Assembly (NCBI RefSeq): GCF_036345155.1 | Contig: NZ_CP107772.1 | Span: forward strand, 7,750,001 to 7,814,000 | Origin: Streptomyces sp. NBC_00582 | Lineage (GTDB): Bacteria; Actinomycetota; Actinomycetes; Streptomycetales; Streptomycetaceae | Reading direction: 5' to 3' | DNA: 64,000 nucleotides | Shown here: positions 14,924 to 24,807 of the stretch, one piece after another | How the letters are laid out: each line of letters opens with the position of its first letter | Position numbering within the stretch: position 1 is the stretch's first letter | Notes under the pieces: model-generated | What the model was told of the DNA's origin: nothing | The model's database searches: none | What the model saw: the letters and a program-made list of their open reading frames with translations, nothing else | Made by a program: the position numbers and the translations under genes

Positions 14924-16147
14924 GTGACCCCCCTCGCGCGGGCCCGGCACCAGCTGACGGCCCACCCCCTCGCCCTCGACTCGGCCCTCGCCGCAGGCGT
15001 CCTGCTGTGCATGCTCGCCGGCTCCTTCGTCGACCCGCACAGCGGCCACACCGTCAGCTGGAGCGTCCGCACCCCCGACCCCCTCAGCCTCCTGCTGATG
15101 GCCCTCGGCGCCATCGCCCTGGTCTTCCGCCGCCGCGCGCCCATGACGGTCCTCGCCGTCACCGGCACCCTCTCCGTCGTCGAGTGCGTCACCGGCGACC
15201 CCCGCGCCCCCGTCGCGATGTCCGCCGTCGTCGCCCTCTTCACCGTCGCCGCCACCACCGACCGCCCCACCACGCTGCGCGCCGGTCTGTTCACCATGAC
15301 CGCCCTCACCAGCGCCGCGATGCTCGCCGGACCCCTGCCCTGGTACGCGCAGGAGAACCTCGGCATCCTCGCCTGGACCGGCATCGGCGCCACCGCGGGC
15401 GACGCCGTCCGCAGCCGCCGCGCCGTCGTCCAGGCGATCCGCGACCGCGCCGAGCGGGCCGAGCGCACCCGCGAGGAGGAGGCCCGCCGCCGGGTCGCCG
15501 AGGAGCGGCTGCGCATCGCCCGCGATCTGCACGACGTGGTCGCCCACCACATCGCCCTGGTCAACGTCCAGGCCGGGGTCGCCGCCCATGTCATGGACAA
15601 GCGGCCCGACCAGGCCAAGGAGGCCCTCGCCCATGTCCGCGAGGCCAGCCGCTCCGCGCTGAACGAACTGCGCGCCACCGTCGGACTGCTGCGCCAGTCC
15701 GGCGATCCGGAGGCCCCCACCGAACCGGCCCCCGGCCTGGACCGCCTCGACGAGCTGGCCGGCACCTTCCGCAACGCCGGACTGCTGGTCGAGGTGGCCC
15801 GCGCCGACCACGACACACGACTTCCCGCCGCCGTCGACCTGGCCGCCTACCGGGTCATCCAGGAGGCCCTCACCAACGTCCGGAAACACGCCGGACCGGA
15901 CGCCAAGGCCGAGGTCAGCGTCGTCCGGGTGGGACCGCACATCGAGATCACGGTCCTCGACGACGGACGCCCCGAGCCCGAGGAGACCCCCGTGACCGGC
16001 GGCGGCCACGGTCTGCTCGGCATGCGGGAACGCGTCACCGCCCTGCGCGGCACCCTCACCACCGGTCCCCGCTACGGAGGCGGCTTCCGGGTGCATGCGA
16101 TCCTGCCGGTCAAGACCCGTACCCGGACAGCCGAGGACCCCGTATGA
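14924..16147 (+). CDS. Two-component sensor histidine kinase (HisKA_3/NarL type)
   Basis: A 407-residue protein from GTG 14924. Residues 15-155 contain about four to five membrane helices. The dimerisation/phosphoacceptor helix reads R-I-A-R-D-L-H-D-V-V-A-H-H-I (about 196-209) with the His in D-L-H-D. The HATPase domain has Q-E-A-L-T-N-V-R-K-H-A (about 312-322), a D-D-G-R segment and G-G-G-H-G-L-L-G-M-R-E-R. It passes phosphate to the response regulator whose start codon overlaps its stop (ATGA). Short extracellular loops suggest it senses the membrane itself or a membrane signal; the stimulus is unknown. Being next to pspA makes an envelope-stress role possible, but this is inference. Confidence 0.92.
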   Translation: MTPLARARHQLTAHPLALDSALAAGVLLCMLAGSFVDPHSGHTVSWSVRTPDPLSLLLMALGAIALVFRRRAPMTVLAVTGTLSVVECVTGDPRAPVAMSAVVALFTVAATTDRPTTLRAGLFTMTALTSAAMLAGPLPWYAQENLGILAWTGIGATAGDAVRSRRAVVQAIRDRAERAERTREEEARRRVAEERLRIARDLHDVVAHHIALVNVQAGVAAHVMDKRPDQAKEALAHVREASRSALNELRATVGLLRQSGDPEAPTEPAPGLDRLDELAGTFRNAGLLVEVARADHDTRLPAAVDLAAYRVIQEALTNVRKHAGPDAKAEVSVVRVGPHIEITVLDDGRPEPEETPVTGGGHGLLGMRERVTALRGTLTTGPRYGGGFRVHAILPVKTRTRTAEDPV

Positions 16148-16824
16148 CGATTCGTGTCCTGCTCGCCGACGACCAGGCGCTGCTGCGCAGCGCGTTCCGG
16201 GTGCTCGTCGACTCCGAGTCCGACATGGAGGTGGTGGGGGAGGCCTCCGACGGGGCACAGGCGGTCCGGCTGGCCCGGGAGGAACGCCCCGACGTCGTCC
16301 TGATGGACATCCGCATGCCCGGCACCGACGGTCTCGCCGCCACCCGTGAGATCGGCGCCGACCCCGACCTCGCCCAGGTGAGGGTGGTCATCCTGACGAC
16401 GTTCGAGGTCGACGACTACGTGGTGCAGTCGCTGCGCGCGGGCGCCTCCGGCTTCCTCGGCAAGGGCAGCGAGCCGGAGGAACTGCTGAACGCGATCCGG
16501 ATAGCCGCCGGCGGCGAGGCCCTGCTCTCCCCGGCCGCCACCAAGGGCCTGATCGCCCGCTTCCTCGCGCAGGGCGACGGCCCCGACGAGCACGACCCCG
16601 CACGGGCGGAACGGCTCGGCGCCCTCACCGTGCGCGAGCGCGAGGTCCTCGTCCAGGTGGCCGGAGGGCACTCCAACGACGAGATAGCCGAGCGGCTGGA
16701 GGTCAGCCCGCTGACCGTGAAGACGCACGTCAACCGGGCCATGGGCAAGCTGGGCGCCCGCGACCGGGCCCAGCTCGTGGTGATCGCCTACGAGTCCGGG
16801 CTGGTACGCCCGAGGGTGGAGTGA
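16144..16824 (+). CDS. NarL/LuxR-family response regulator
   Basis: A 226-residue protein whose ATG 16144 overlaps the kinase stop. The receiver domain has D-D-Q at 9-11, phosphoacceptor Asp in V-V-L-M-D-I-R-M-P-G (about 54), T-T in L-T-T-F and the Lys in G-F-L-G-K-G-S. The C-terminal LuxR-type helix-turn-helix is L-T-V-R-E-R-E-V-L-V-Q-V-A-G-G-H-S-N-D-E-I with V-K-T-H-V-N-R. It is the partner of the kinase upstream and probably controls the RND exporter downstream, although a hairpin at 16829 separates them. Confidence 0.93.
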   Translation: MTIRVLLADDQALLRSAFRVLVDSESDMEVVGEASDGAQAVRLAREERPDVVLMDIRMPGTDGLAATREIGADPDLAQVRVVILTTFEVDDYVVQSLRAGASGFLGKGSEPEELLNAIRIAAGGEALLSPAATKGLIARFLAQGDGPDEHDPARAERLGALTVREREVLVQVAGGHSNDEIAERLEVSPLTVKTHVNRAMGKLGARDRAQLVVIAYESGLVRPRVE

Positions 16825-16828
16825 TCCC

Positions 16829-16852
16829 TGCCGCCGCGTACTGCGGCGGGAG
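16829..16852 (+). terminator. Hairpin after the two-component operon
   Basis: CCGCCGC and GCGGCGG arms around a short GTACT loop directly after the response-regulator stop codon. A weak terminator candidate; no T-run follows. Confidence 0.4.
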
Positions 16853-16978
16853 TAGGACAGGCATAAGGAAATGGACCTGGGGTTTACGGATCGTGGTGCT
16901 CCGGGGGCACAGGGTTGAGGGGCCGTGCCGCCGTACCGGCACGACTTCTGCCGCTCACAGAAGAGAGACCCGTCACCC

Positions 16979-19900
16979 ATGTCCTGGCTGTCCCGCTTCA
17001 GCCTCGCGCAACGGGCCCTGACAGGCCTGATGTCCCTCATCGCGCTCGCCTTCGGCGCGATCGCGATCCCTCAGCTCAAACAGCAGCTCCTGCCGACCAT
17101 CGAACTGCCGATGGTGTCCGTGCTCGCCCCCTACCAGGGCGCCTCCCCGGACGTCGTCGAGAAGCAGGTGATCGAGCCGATCGAGGCCGGCCTCGAAGGT
17201 GTCGACGGCATCACCGGCGTCACCTCCACCGCGAGCGAGGGCAACGCCCTCGTCGTGGCGTCCTTCGACTACGGCAACGACACCAAGCAGCTCGTCGCCG
17301 ACGTCCAGCTCGCCGTCAACCGGGCCCGCGCCCAGCTCCCGGACTCGGTGGACCCGCAGGTCGTCGCCGGCTCCACCGACGACATGCCGACCGTGGTCCT
17401 CGCGGTCACCTCCGGCAAGGACCAGCAGGCCCTCGCCGACCAGCTCGACACGACCGTGGTGCCCGCCCTCAAGGACATCGACGGCGTCGGCCAGGTCGCC
17501 GTCACCGGCGTCCGCGACCTCCAGGTCACCGTCACCCCGGCGGACGCCAAGCTCGCCCGGGCGGGCCTGACCACGCAGTCCCTCACCCTGGCCCTGCAGG
17601 CGGGCGGCGCGACCGTCGCGGCCGGTTCCTTCGACGAGGCGGGCAGCAACCGCACCGTCCGGGTCGGCGGCGGCTACACCTCCGTCCGGCAGATCGAGGA
17701 CCTGCGGATCCCCGGCCCGGCCGGGAAGAAGCCGGTGCGGCTCGGTGACGTGGCCACGGTGAAGCAGGAGGAGGCGCCCGCCGACTCCCTCACCCGCACC
17801 GACGGAAAGCCCAGCCTCGCCGTGATGGTCACCATGGACCACGACGGCAGCGCGGTCGCCATCTCCCACGCCGTCGAGGACAAGCTGCCCGGCCTGCGCC
17901 AGGACCTCGGCTCCGGCGCGAGGATCACCGTCGTCAGCGACCAGGGCCCGGCCGTGTCCAAGGCCATCGAGGGCCTGACCACCGAGGGCGCGCTCGGTCT
18001 GCTCTTCGCGGTCCTCGTCATCCTGGTGTTCCTGGCGTCGGTCCGCTCCACGCTGGTCACGGCGGTCTCCATCCCGCTGTCCGTGGTCCTCGCCCTGATC
18101 GTGCTGTGGACCCGCGACCTGTCGCTCAACATGCTGACCCTGGGCGCGCTGACCATCGCCGTCGGCCGGGTCGTCGACGACTCGATCGTCGTCCTGGAGA
18201 ACATCAAGCGCCATCTCGGCTACGGCGAGGAGCGGCGGACCGCGATCCTCACCGCGGTCCGCGAGGTGGCCGGCGCGGTCACCTCCTCCACCCTCACCAC
18301 GGTCGCCGTGTTCCTGCCGGTCGGTCTGGTCGGCGGCATGGTGGGCGCCCTGTTCGGCGCGTTCAGCCTCACCGTCACGGCGGCCCTGCTGGCCTCCCTG
18401 CTGGTCTCGCTGACGGTCGTTCCGGTCCTGTCGTACTGGTTCCTGCGTGCCCCCAAGGGCACCCCCGAGGACGCCGAGGAAGCCCGCCGCGCGGCGGAGG
18501 AGAAGGAGGCGAGGAGCCGGCTCCAGCGCTTCTACGTCCCCGTCCTCAGGTTCGCGACCCGGCGCCGGCTCACCAGTGTGGCCATCGCCGTCGTCGTCCT
18601 GCTCGGCACCTTCGGCATGGCACCCCTGCTGAAGACCAACTTCTTCGACCAGGGCGAGCAGCAGGTCCTGACGGTCAAGCAGAAGCTGAAGCCCGGCACG
18701 GCTCTCGCCGCGACCGACGCCCAGGCCAAGAAGGTCGAGAAGCTGCTCGCCGGCGTCAAGGGCGTGAAGGACTACCAGGTCACCGTCGGCTCCTCCGGTT
18801 TCCTGGCGGCCTTCGGTGGCGGCACCGACACCAACCAGGCCTCGTACCAGGTGATGCTGGAGGACTCGGCGTCGTACGACGACGTCCAGAGCCGTATCGA
18901 GGACGGGCTGAAGAAGCTCGACGGCATCGGCACGACCACCGTCGCCGCCGGTGACGGCTTCGGCAGCCAGGACCTGAGCGTCGTGGTGAAGGCGGCCGAC
19001 GCGGACGTGCTGCGCACCGCGTCCGAGCAGGTCCGCAAGGCGGTTGCCGGGCTCGACGACGTCACCGACGTCACCAGCGACCTCTCGCAGAGCGTGCCGC
19101 GCATCTCCGTCCAGGCCAACTCCAGGGCGGCCGCGGCCGGTTTCGACGACCAGACGCTCGGCGCGGCGGTCACCCAGGCCGTGCGCGGGACGACGGCGGC
19201 GAAGGCGGTCCTCGACGACACCGAACGCGATGTCGTCATCCGCTCGGCGAACCCCGCGCAGACCCTCGCCCAGCTGAAGAGCCTGAAGCTGGGCGCGGTG
19301 AAGCTCGGTGACATCGCCACCGTGCGACTGGTCGACGGCCCGGTGTCGATGACCCGGATCGACGGCCGGCGCGCCGCCACCGTCAGTGCCCGGCCGACCG
19401 GCGACAACACCGGCGCGGTGAGCACCCAGCTCCAGTCGAAAATCAACGCTCTGAAGCTCCCGGCGGGCGCCACCGCCGAGATCGGCGGCGTCTCCTCGGA
19501 CCAGGACAGCGCGTTCAAGAACCTGGGCCTGGCGATGCTCGCGGCGATCGCGATCGTCTTCATGCTGCTGGTGGCGACCTTCCGCTCGCTCGTCCAGCCG
19601 CTGATCCTGCTGGTCTCCATCCCGTTCGCGGCGACCGGCGCGATCGGTCTGCTCGTCGCCACCGGCACCCCGATGGGCGTTCCGGCGATGATCGGCATGC
19701 TGATGCTCATCGGCATCGTGGTGACCAACGCGATCGTCCTGATCGACCTCATCAACCAGTACCGCACCCAGGGGTACGGCGTCGTCGAGGCCGTGGTGGA
19801 AGGCGGCCGGCACCGGCTGCGCCCCATCCTCATGACCGCGCTCGCCACCATCTTCGCCCTGCTGCCGATGGCCCTCGGCGTCACCGGTCAGGGCGGCTTC

Positions 19901-20083
19901 ATCGCCCAGCCGCTGGCGGTGGTCGTGATCGGTGGTCTGATCACCTCGACGCTGCTCACCCTGCTCCTCGTCCCGACGCTCTACGCGATGCTCGAACTGC
20001 GCAAGGAACGCCGGGCCAGGAAGCGGGCCCTGAAGCGGGAGGCCGCACAGCCCGAGAAGGCGCCCGAACCGGCGGGCGTCTGA
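16979..20083 (+). CDS. RND-family efflux transporter permease (HAE1/AcrB type)
   Basis: A 1034-residue inner-membrane protein with ATG 16979 (M-S-W-L-S-R-F-S-L-A-Q-R-A-L); a frame extension to 16925 has no family sequence. The architecture is one helix, a large periplasmic-type loop, six helices, a second large loop and five more helices, as in proton-driven RND exporters. Visible signatures are S-P-D-V-V-E-K-Q-V-I-E-P-I-E (about 56-69), G-x-V-V-D-D-S-I-V-V-L-E-N-I in helix 4 with the proton-relay Asp pair, and G-I-V-V-T-N-A-I-V-L-I-D. No periplasmic adaptor gene lies beside it, as often seen in monoderm bacteria. The substrate is unknown; the preceding two-component system may regulate it. 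Confidence 0.9.
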   Translation: MSWLSRFSLAQRALTGLMSLIALAFGAIAIPQLKQQLLPTIELPMVSVLAPYQGASPDVVEKQVIEPIEAGLEGVDGITGVTSTASEGNALVVASFDYGNDTKQLVADVQLAVNRARAQLPDSVDPQVVAGSTDDMPTVVLAVTSGKDQQALADQLDTTVVPALKDIDGVGQVAVTGVRDLQVTVTPADAKLARAGLTTQSLTLALQAGGATVAAGSFDEAGSNRTVRVGGGYTSVRQIEDLRIPGPAGKKPVRLGDVATVKQEEAPADSLTRTDGKPSLAVMVTMDHDGSAVAISHAVEDKLPGLRQDLGSGARITVVSDQGPAVSKAIEGLTTEGALGLLFAVLVILVFLASVRSTLVTAVSIPLSVVLALIVLWTRDLSLNMLTLGALTIAVGRVVDDSIVVLENIKRHLGYGEERRTAILTAVREVAGAVTSSTLTTVAVFLPVGLVGGMVGALFGAFSLTVTAALLASLLVSLTVVPVLSYWFLRAPKGTPEDAEEARRAAEEKEARSRLQRFYVPVLRFATRRRLTSVAIAVVVLLGTFGMAPLLKTNFFDQGEQQVLTVKQKLKPGTALAATDAQAKKVEKLLAGVKGVKDYQVTVGSSGFLAAFGGGTDTNQASYQVMLEDSASYDDVQSRIEDGLKKLDGIGTTTVAAGDGFGSQDLSVVVKAADADVLRTASEQVRKAVAGLDDVTDVTSDLSQSVPRISVQANSRAAAAGFDDQTLGAAVTQAVRGTTAAKAVLDDTERDVVIRSANPAQTLAQLKSLKLGAVKLGDIATVRLVDGPVSMTRIDGRRAATVSARPTGDNTGAVSTQLQSKINALKLPAGATAEIGGVSSDQDSAFKNLGLAMLAAIAIVFMLLVATFRSLVQPLILLVSIPFAATGAIGLLVATGTPMGVPAMIGMLMLIGIVVTNAIVLIDLINQYRTQGYGVVEAVVEGGRHRLRPILMTALATIFALLPMALGVTGQGGFIAQPLAVVVIGGLITSTLLTLLLVPTLYAMLELRKERRARKRALKREAAQPEKAPEPAGV

Positions 20084-20089
20084 CGGCAG

Positions 20090-20131
20090 GTCGGCGCGGC
20101 GGACACCTCGTCCGTCGCGCCGACGGTTTTT
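20090..20131 (+). terminator. Rho-independent terminator after the RND transporter gene
   Basis: Arms GTCGGCGCGGCGGAC (20090-20104) and GTCCGTCGCGCCGAC (20110-20124), 15 bp with one G-T mismatch, 5-nt loop, followed by GGTTTTTCC. This is the clearest classical terminator in the window. Confidence 0.85.
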
Positions 20132-20193
20132 CCGGCGGGCCGGTTCCTTATGCTGTGCGCTCGAACTGCACTGCGGCGGAAGGGAATCGGGAC

Positions 20194-22458
20194 GTGCCGC
20201 TGCACAAGGACGACCCGAGGATGCTCGGCGGCTACCGGATCGTCGACCGGCTCGGGGCCGGAGGCATGGGTGTCGTCTACCGCGCCCGCTCACGGTCGGG
20301 GCGCGAGGTCGCGCTGAAGGTGGTGCACGCCCAGTACGCCGAGGACGCCGTCTTCCGGGCCCGGTTCCGGCAGGAGATCGAGGCCGTCCGCAAGGTGAGC
20401 GGCGCCTTCACCGCGCCGGTCGTGGACGTCGATCCGGAGGCGGCCCGGCCCTGGATGGCGACCCAGTACGTGCCGGGACGCTCGCTCGCCGACCGGATCC
20501 GTGAGGGCGGCCCGATCCGGGGCGCCGAGGTGCGGCTGGTCGCCCTGGGGCTGGTGGAGGCGCTGCGGGACATCCACCGGGCGGGTGTGGTGCACCGCGA
20601 TCTGAAGCCGGCGAACGTCCTGATGGCCGAGGACGGCCCCCGCGTCATCGACTTCGGCATATCCAGGGCGGCCGAGAACCACAACACCCTCACCGAGACC
20701 GGCCAGATGATCGGCACCCCGCCCTTCATGTCGCCGGAGCAGTTCACCGACGCCCGCTCGGTCGGCCCCGCCTCCGACGTCTTCTCGCTCGGCGCGCTGC
20801 TGGCGTACTCCCTCACCGGCCGTGGCCCCTTCGACGCCGACAGCCCCTATCTGACCGCCTACCGGGTGGTGCACCACGAGCCCGTGCTGGAGGGCGTGGC
20901 CCGCCCCCTGCGCACCGTCCTGGAGCGCTGCCTGGCCAAGGAGGCCAAGGAGCGGCCCGGACTCGACGAACTGGCCCACGCGTTCGCCTCCGCCCTGCCC
21001 GAGCCCACGGGGGACGACGATCCGCCCACGCTGACCCTGCGTCCGGTCGCCCTGCGGGCCGCCGCGGAGACCGACCCGGGGCACGCCGTCGACCGCACGG
21101 CCGTCACCACCGGCTCCGGCCGCCGCCGACGCCGTACGCGCCCGGTGTGGGCCGCGATCGGCACGGTCGGCGCGCTCGCCCTGGGGACGCTGGGCTACAT
21201 GTGGTACGGGCCGGGTTTCCCGGACGACGCCCCGCCGGTGAGCTCCGCCTCGTCGAGGCCGTCGGCCACGTCCGCCGCCTCCGGCCGGGCGGCGCTCCCG
21301 GCCGGCTGGAAGCCCTGGCAGACGACCGTGCGCGCGGACGCCGAGCGCGGACTGCGCAAGGCCCCGGACACGAAGGAGGCCGCCACCGCGCCGTTCTGCG
21401 CGATGGACGGGGGCGCCCTCTACTGCGGTGGCAGCGCCCTCCTGCCGGAACGGATCGACGGCGCCACCGGCGGGACCGTGTGGCGGGCGGACATCGCGCC
21501 CGCGGGGGTCTCGCCCGACCTGTACGTCACCTCGGTCTTCGGTGTGCACGACGGTGTGGTGCTCGTGGAGCTGATCGTGGACAGGGAGGACGGCGGGACG
21601 CAGGTGCAGGCCGTTCTCGGGCTCGACAGCGACACCGGCGAGACGCTCTGGTCCCGGAACACGCACAAGGACGGCCTCGGCTCGGTCTCCGCGGACGGGC
21701 TGGCCCTGATGGAGGAGGGCGACGGCCGTTCGCTGACCGCCCGCTCGGCGAGCGACGGCGCCCAGCGCTGGAAACTCTCCCTGCCCACCGGGTACTCCTG
21801 CACACCGACGTCCCTGGCGGACCGCCTGTACGTCGAGTGCGCGACCCAGGCGGAGAACTCCGACGACTCGCAGGTCCTCGTCGTCGACCCCACCGACGGC
21901 TCCACCGAGCGGGTGACCTCGCTGAACGCCAACGACACACTGGTCGGCGCCCTCGACGGGCAGCTGGTCTTCGTGGAGTCGGTGGACGAGGGCCCCTTCG
22001 TCGACGGCGACGTCACGTACCGCCGCATCCTGCGCGTCGACCCCGCCGACGGCAAGCGCGAGGTGACCGCGCTGACCGGCACGTTCAAGGGAACGGTGGT
22101 GATGCGGCACGACACGCTCTGGTTCGTCACGCTGGGCGGCCGGGTGAGCGCCGTCGACCCCGCCACCGGCATCCGGAAGTGGGAGAGCGGCACCGATTTG
22201 GAGTCACCGGGCGACGTCACCGTGGACGACGAGGGAAGCACGGTGTACCTGGCCACCACCAGCGGTCGGACGGCTGCCCTGGACGCGGCCAAGGGCACCC
22301 CGCTGTGGCAGTCGGACGCCCGTGCCGAGGTCCTGGCCAGCGGGCTCCAGCCGGCGGTCCTGGTCAACAAGGGCGCCGTGGTGGTGGTGACCGCCGACGG
22401 CACCGTCTTCACCCTGGACCCGGCCGACCCCGACCGCACACCGGTCTCGGCGGGCTGA
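20194..22458 (+). CDS. Membrane Ser/Thr protein kinase with extracellular PQQ-like beta-propeller (copy 1)
   Basis: A 754-residue protein from GTG 20194 (V-P-L-H-K-D-D-P). Residues 14-270 are a Hanks-type kinase: G-A-G-G-M-G-V-V-Y at 21-29, Lys 42, H-R-D-L-K-P-A-N at 134-141, D-F-G-I-S at 153 and G-T-P-P-F-M-S-P-E. A linker and a single membrane helix (about 318-338) lead to an outside domain of about 400 residues with repeated W-x-x-D/G-L-x-S and A-V-D-P-A-T-G motifs of PQQ-type propeller blades. It should sense something outside and phosphorylate cytoplasmic targets. The next gene is a close paralogue in the same orientation 111 bp downstream. Confidence 0.92.
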   Translation: MPLHKDDPRMLGGYRIVDRLGAGGMGVVYRARSRSGREVALKVVHAQYAEDAVFRARFRQEIEAVRKVSGAFTAPVVDVDPEAARPWMATQYVPGRSLADRIREGGPIRGAEVRLVALGLVEALRDIHRAGVVHRDLKPANVLMAEDGPRVIDFGISRAAENHNTLTETGQMIGTPPFMSPEQFTDARSVGPASDVFSLGALLAYSLTGRGPFDADSPYLTAYRVVHHEPVLEGVARPLRTVLERCLAKEAKERPGLDELAHAFASALPEPTGDDDPPTLTLRPVALRAAAETDPGHAVDRTAVTTGSGRRRRRTRPVWAAIGTVGALALGTLGYMWYGPGFPDDAPPVSSASSRPSATSAASGRAALPAGWKPWQTTVRADAERGLRKAPDTKEAATAPFCAMDGGALYCGGSALLPERIDGATGGTVWRADIAPAGVSPDLYVTSVFGVHDGVVLVELIVDREDGGTQVQAVLGLDSDTGETLWSRNTHKDGLGSVSADGLALMEEGDGRSLTARSASDGAQRWKLSLPTGYSCTPTSLADRLYVECATQAENSDDSQVLVVDPTDGSTERVTSLNANDTLVGALDGQLVFVESVDEGPFVDGDVTYRRILRVDPADGKREVTALTGTFKGTVVMRHDTLWFVTLGGRVSAVDPATGIRKWESGTDLESPGDVTVDDEGSTVYLATTSGRTAALDAAKGTPLWQSDARAEVLASGLQPAVLVNKGAVVVVTADGTVFTLDPADPDRTPVSAG

Positions 22459-22569
22459 GCACGGCCGGCGCACACCGCGCTGCGGGCCCGTCGCGCCGAT
22501 CCGCCTTCCCCACAGGGTTTTCATATCCTGTGGGCTCGAACTGTCCGGCGGGGGAAGGGAAACCGGGAC

Positions 22570-24786
22570 GTGGCGCTGCACAAGGACGACCCGAAGGCGC
22601 TCGGCGGCTACCGGATCGTCGACCGCCTCGGGTCCGGGGGCATGGGCGTCGTCTACCTGGGCCGGTCCCGTTCGGGGCGCGAGGTCGCCGTCAAGCTGGT
22701 GCACGCCCAGTACGCCGAGGACGGGATCTTCCGGGCCCGTTTCCGGCAGGAGATCGAGGCGGTCCGCAAGGTGAGCGGGGCGTTCACCGCGCCGGTCGTG
22801 GACGCCGACCCGGAGGCCCCCCGGCCCTGGATGGCCACGCAGTACGTGCCGGGCGCCGCGCTCTCCGCCCGCCTCCGGGAGACCGGCCCGCTGAAGGGCG
22901 CCGAGCTGCGCCGGCTGGCCCTCGGGCTGGTGGAGGCGCTGCGGGACATCCACCGGGCCGGGGTCGTCCACCGTGACCTCAAGCCCGCCAACGTCCTCAT
23001 GGCCGAGGACGGCCCCCGGGTCATCGACTTCGGGATCTCCCGCGCCACCGAGAGCCAGACCCTCACGGAGACGGGGCACGCGATCGGCACCCCGCCGTTC
23101 ATGTCCCCGGAGCAGTTCAAGGACGCCCGCTCGGTCGGCCCCGCCTCGGACGTGTTCTCCCTGGGCGCGCTGCTGGTGTTCGCCGCCACCGGCCGCGGTC
23201 CCTTCGACGCCGAGAGCCCCTACATGACGGCGTACCGCGTCATGCACGAGGAACCGTCGCTGGACGCGGTCCCCGAACCGCTGCGCGGGCTGCTGGGCCG
23301 CTGCCTCGCCAAGGAGGCCGGTGACCGGCTCGGACTCGAGGAGCTGGGCCGGGAACTGGCCGGGGCGCTGCCCGAGCCGGAGGCGGGCGACGCGCGGACG
23401 GTGCCCCAGTGGGTGCCGCCCGCCCGTGTGACACCCGAGGAGCCGCCCCGGCCGCGCGCCGGGCGCCGGCTGCGCCGGTGGCCGGTCCTGGCGGGAGCGG
23501 CGGGTGTCCTGGCCGTGGCGCTCGCCGTCTCCTCCCTGTACGACCCGTTCACCAGGTCCGACACGACGGCGGAGCCGGACGGCGCGGGCGCCGGGTCCTC
23601 CCGCTGGGAACCGCTGCCGGCCGGCTGGAAACCGTGGCGGACGTCGGTCTTCGGGACGGCCGCGACCGGTGTGCGCCGGCCGCTGGGCGGCGTCACCGGG
23701 GTGACCGAGGGCGGCACCCTGTCCTGTACGGCGGGCAAGGGCGCCCTGTACTGCGGCGGCTCCGGCACCCTTCCGATCCGGGTCGACGCGGCGACCGGCC
23801 GGATCCTCTGGCGCGCGGACTCCCTGCCCTCGGGTGTGACCCGGGAGGGGTACGGCAGCACGCTCCTCGGGGTGCACGACGACACGGTGCTGGTCGCCCA
23901 GTCGGTCATGAACAGCACGGGCGACGACACGGCGACCTCCGTCGTCGCCCTCGACGCGGGCACCGGCGAGCGGCTCTGGTCGCGCGCCATGGACGGTTCC
24001 GGCACCGACCCCGCCGTCGTCGGCGAGCTGCTGCTGATTCCGGACGGCAAGCGGGTGACGGCCCGCGACCCGCGCGACGGCACCGCGCGCTGGACCACGA
24101 CGCTGCCCGCCGGGGGCGACTACGGGTGCGAGTTGCACGACGTCGACGGCCTTCCGTACGCGGGCTGCACCAACGCGGGCACCCCGTCGCGCACCGTGTT
24201 CTACGCCGTCGACCCCGCCGACGGCACCACCCGGAAGGTGAGCGTGCCGGACGGCGACGCCGTCCACGTCGGCACGGTCGACGGCGATCTGGCCTTCGTG
24301 ATGGCGTCCCGGCAGGGCAGCCCGACCTCCACCGACTCGGTGTACACCGAGGTGCTGCTGGTCGACCCGGACACCGCGGCGGTGCGCAGGAAGAAGCTGG
24401 CGGGCAGCGCGCGCGGCAGGGTAGCGCTGGTCGGAGGTGTGCTGTGTTTCGCCGCCTCCAGCGGGCTGCTGACCGGTTACGCGCCCGGGACGGGCGAGCG
24501 GCTGTGGTCGACCGCGACCACCCTTCAGCAGCCCGGGGAGCCCGTCGCCGACGGGCAGGGCCGTACGGCGTTCGTGGCCAGCGCCTCCGGGCGGGTCGCC
24601 GCCCTCGACATCGCCGCGGGCGGCCTGCTGTGGGAGTCCCCCGCGCGGGCCGACCACGTCGGCGGGATGGGCTACCAGTCGGCGGCCGTGTTCCTCGACG
24701 AGGGCGCCGTGACGGTGCTCAGCCCGGACGGGACCCTCTTCACGCTGGACCCGGACCACCCCGACCAGAAGCCGGTGTCGGGCTGA
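22570..24786 (+). CDS. Membrane Ser/Thr protein kinase with extracellular PQQ-like beta-propeller (copy 2)
   Basis: A 738-residue paralogue of the preceding gene with the same start context (GTG, then x-L-H-K-D-D-P). The kinase domain is nearly identical (H-R-D-L-K-P-A-N at 134, D-F-G at 153), while the linker, the membrane helix (about 305-325) and the propeller are clearly more diverged. Blade motifs such as V-D-A-A-T-G-R-I-L-W and V-A-L-D-A-G-T-G-E-R-L-W recur through the outside part. The DNA before both start codons is also similar (gctcgaactg, then ggcgg or ggcggggg, then aaggga), which supports a tandem duplication including the promoter. All catalytic residues are present, so both kinases should be active and may answer different signals. 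Confidence 0.92.
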   Translation: MALHKDDPKALGGYRIVDRLGSGGMGVVYLGRSRSGREVAVKLVHAQYAEDGIFRARFRQEIEAVRKVSGAFTAPVVDADPEAPRPWMATQYVPGAALSARLRETGPLKGAELRRLALGLVEALRDIHRAGVVHRDLKPANVLMAEDGPRVIDFGISRATESQTLTETGHAIGTPPFMSPEQFKDARSVGPASDVFSLGALLVFAATGRGPFDAESPYMTAYRVMHEEPSLDAVPEPLRGLLGRCLAKEAGDRLGLEELGRELAGALPEPEAGDARTVPQWVPPARVTPEEPPRPRAGRRLRRWPVLAGAAGVLAVALAVSSLYDPFTRSDTTAEPDGAGAGSSRWEPLPAGWKPWRTSVFGTAATGVRRPLGGVTGVTEGGTLSCTAGKGALYCGGSGTLPIRVDAATGRILWRADSLPSGVTREGYGSTLLGVHDDTVLVAQSVMNSTGDDTATSVVALDAGTGERLWSRAMDGSGTDPAVVGELLLIPDGKRVTARDPRDGTARWTTTLPAGGDYGCELHDVDGLPYAGCTNAGTPSRTVFYAVDPADGTTRKVSVPDGDAVHVGTVDGDLAFVMASRQGSPTSTDSVYTEVLLVDPDTAAVRRKKLAGSARGRVALVGGVLCFAASSGLLTGYAPGTGERLWSTATTLQQPGEPVADGQGRTAFVASASGRVAALDIAAGGLLWESPARADHVGGMGYQSAAVFLDEGAVTVLSPDGTLFTLDPDHPDQKPVSG

Positions 24787-24807
24787 TCCGGGACCGCGGG
24801 CGGCCGG

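Noticed and set aside
16973..20293. An 1106-aa minus-strand frame opposite the RND transporter
   Set aside because: Runs of Asp, Arg, Gly and His with no domain; typical antisense artefact of a long high-GC gene.
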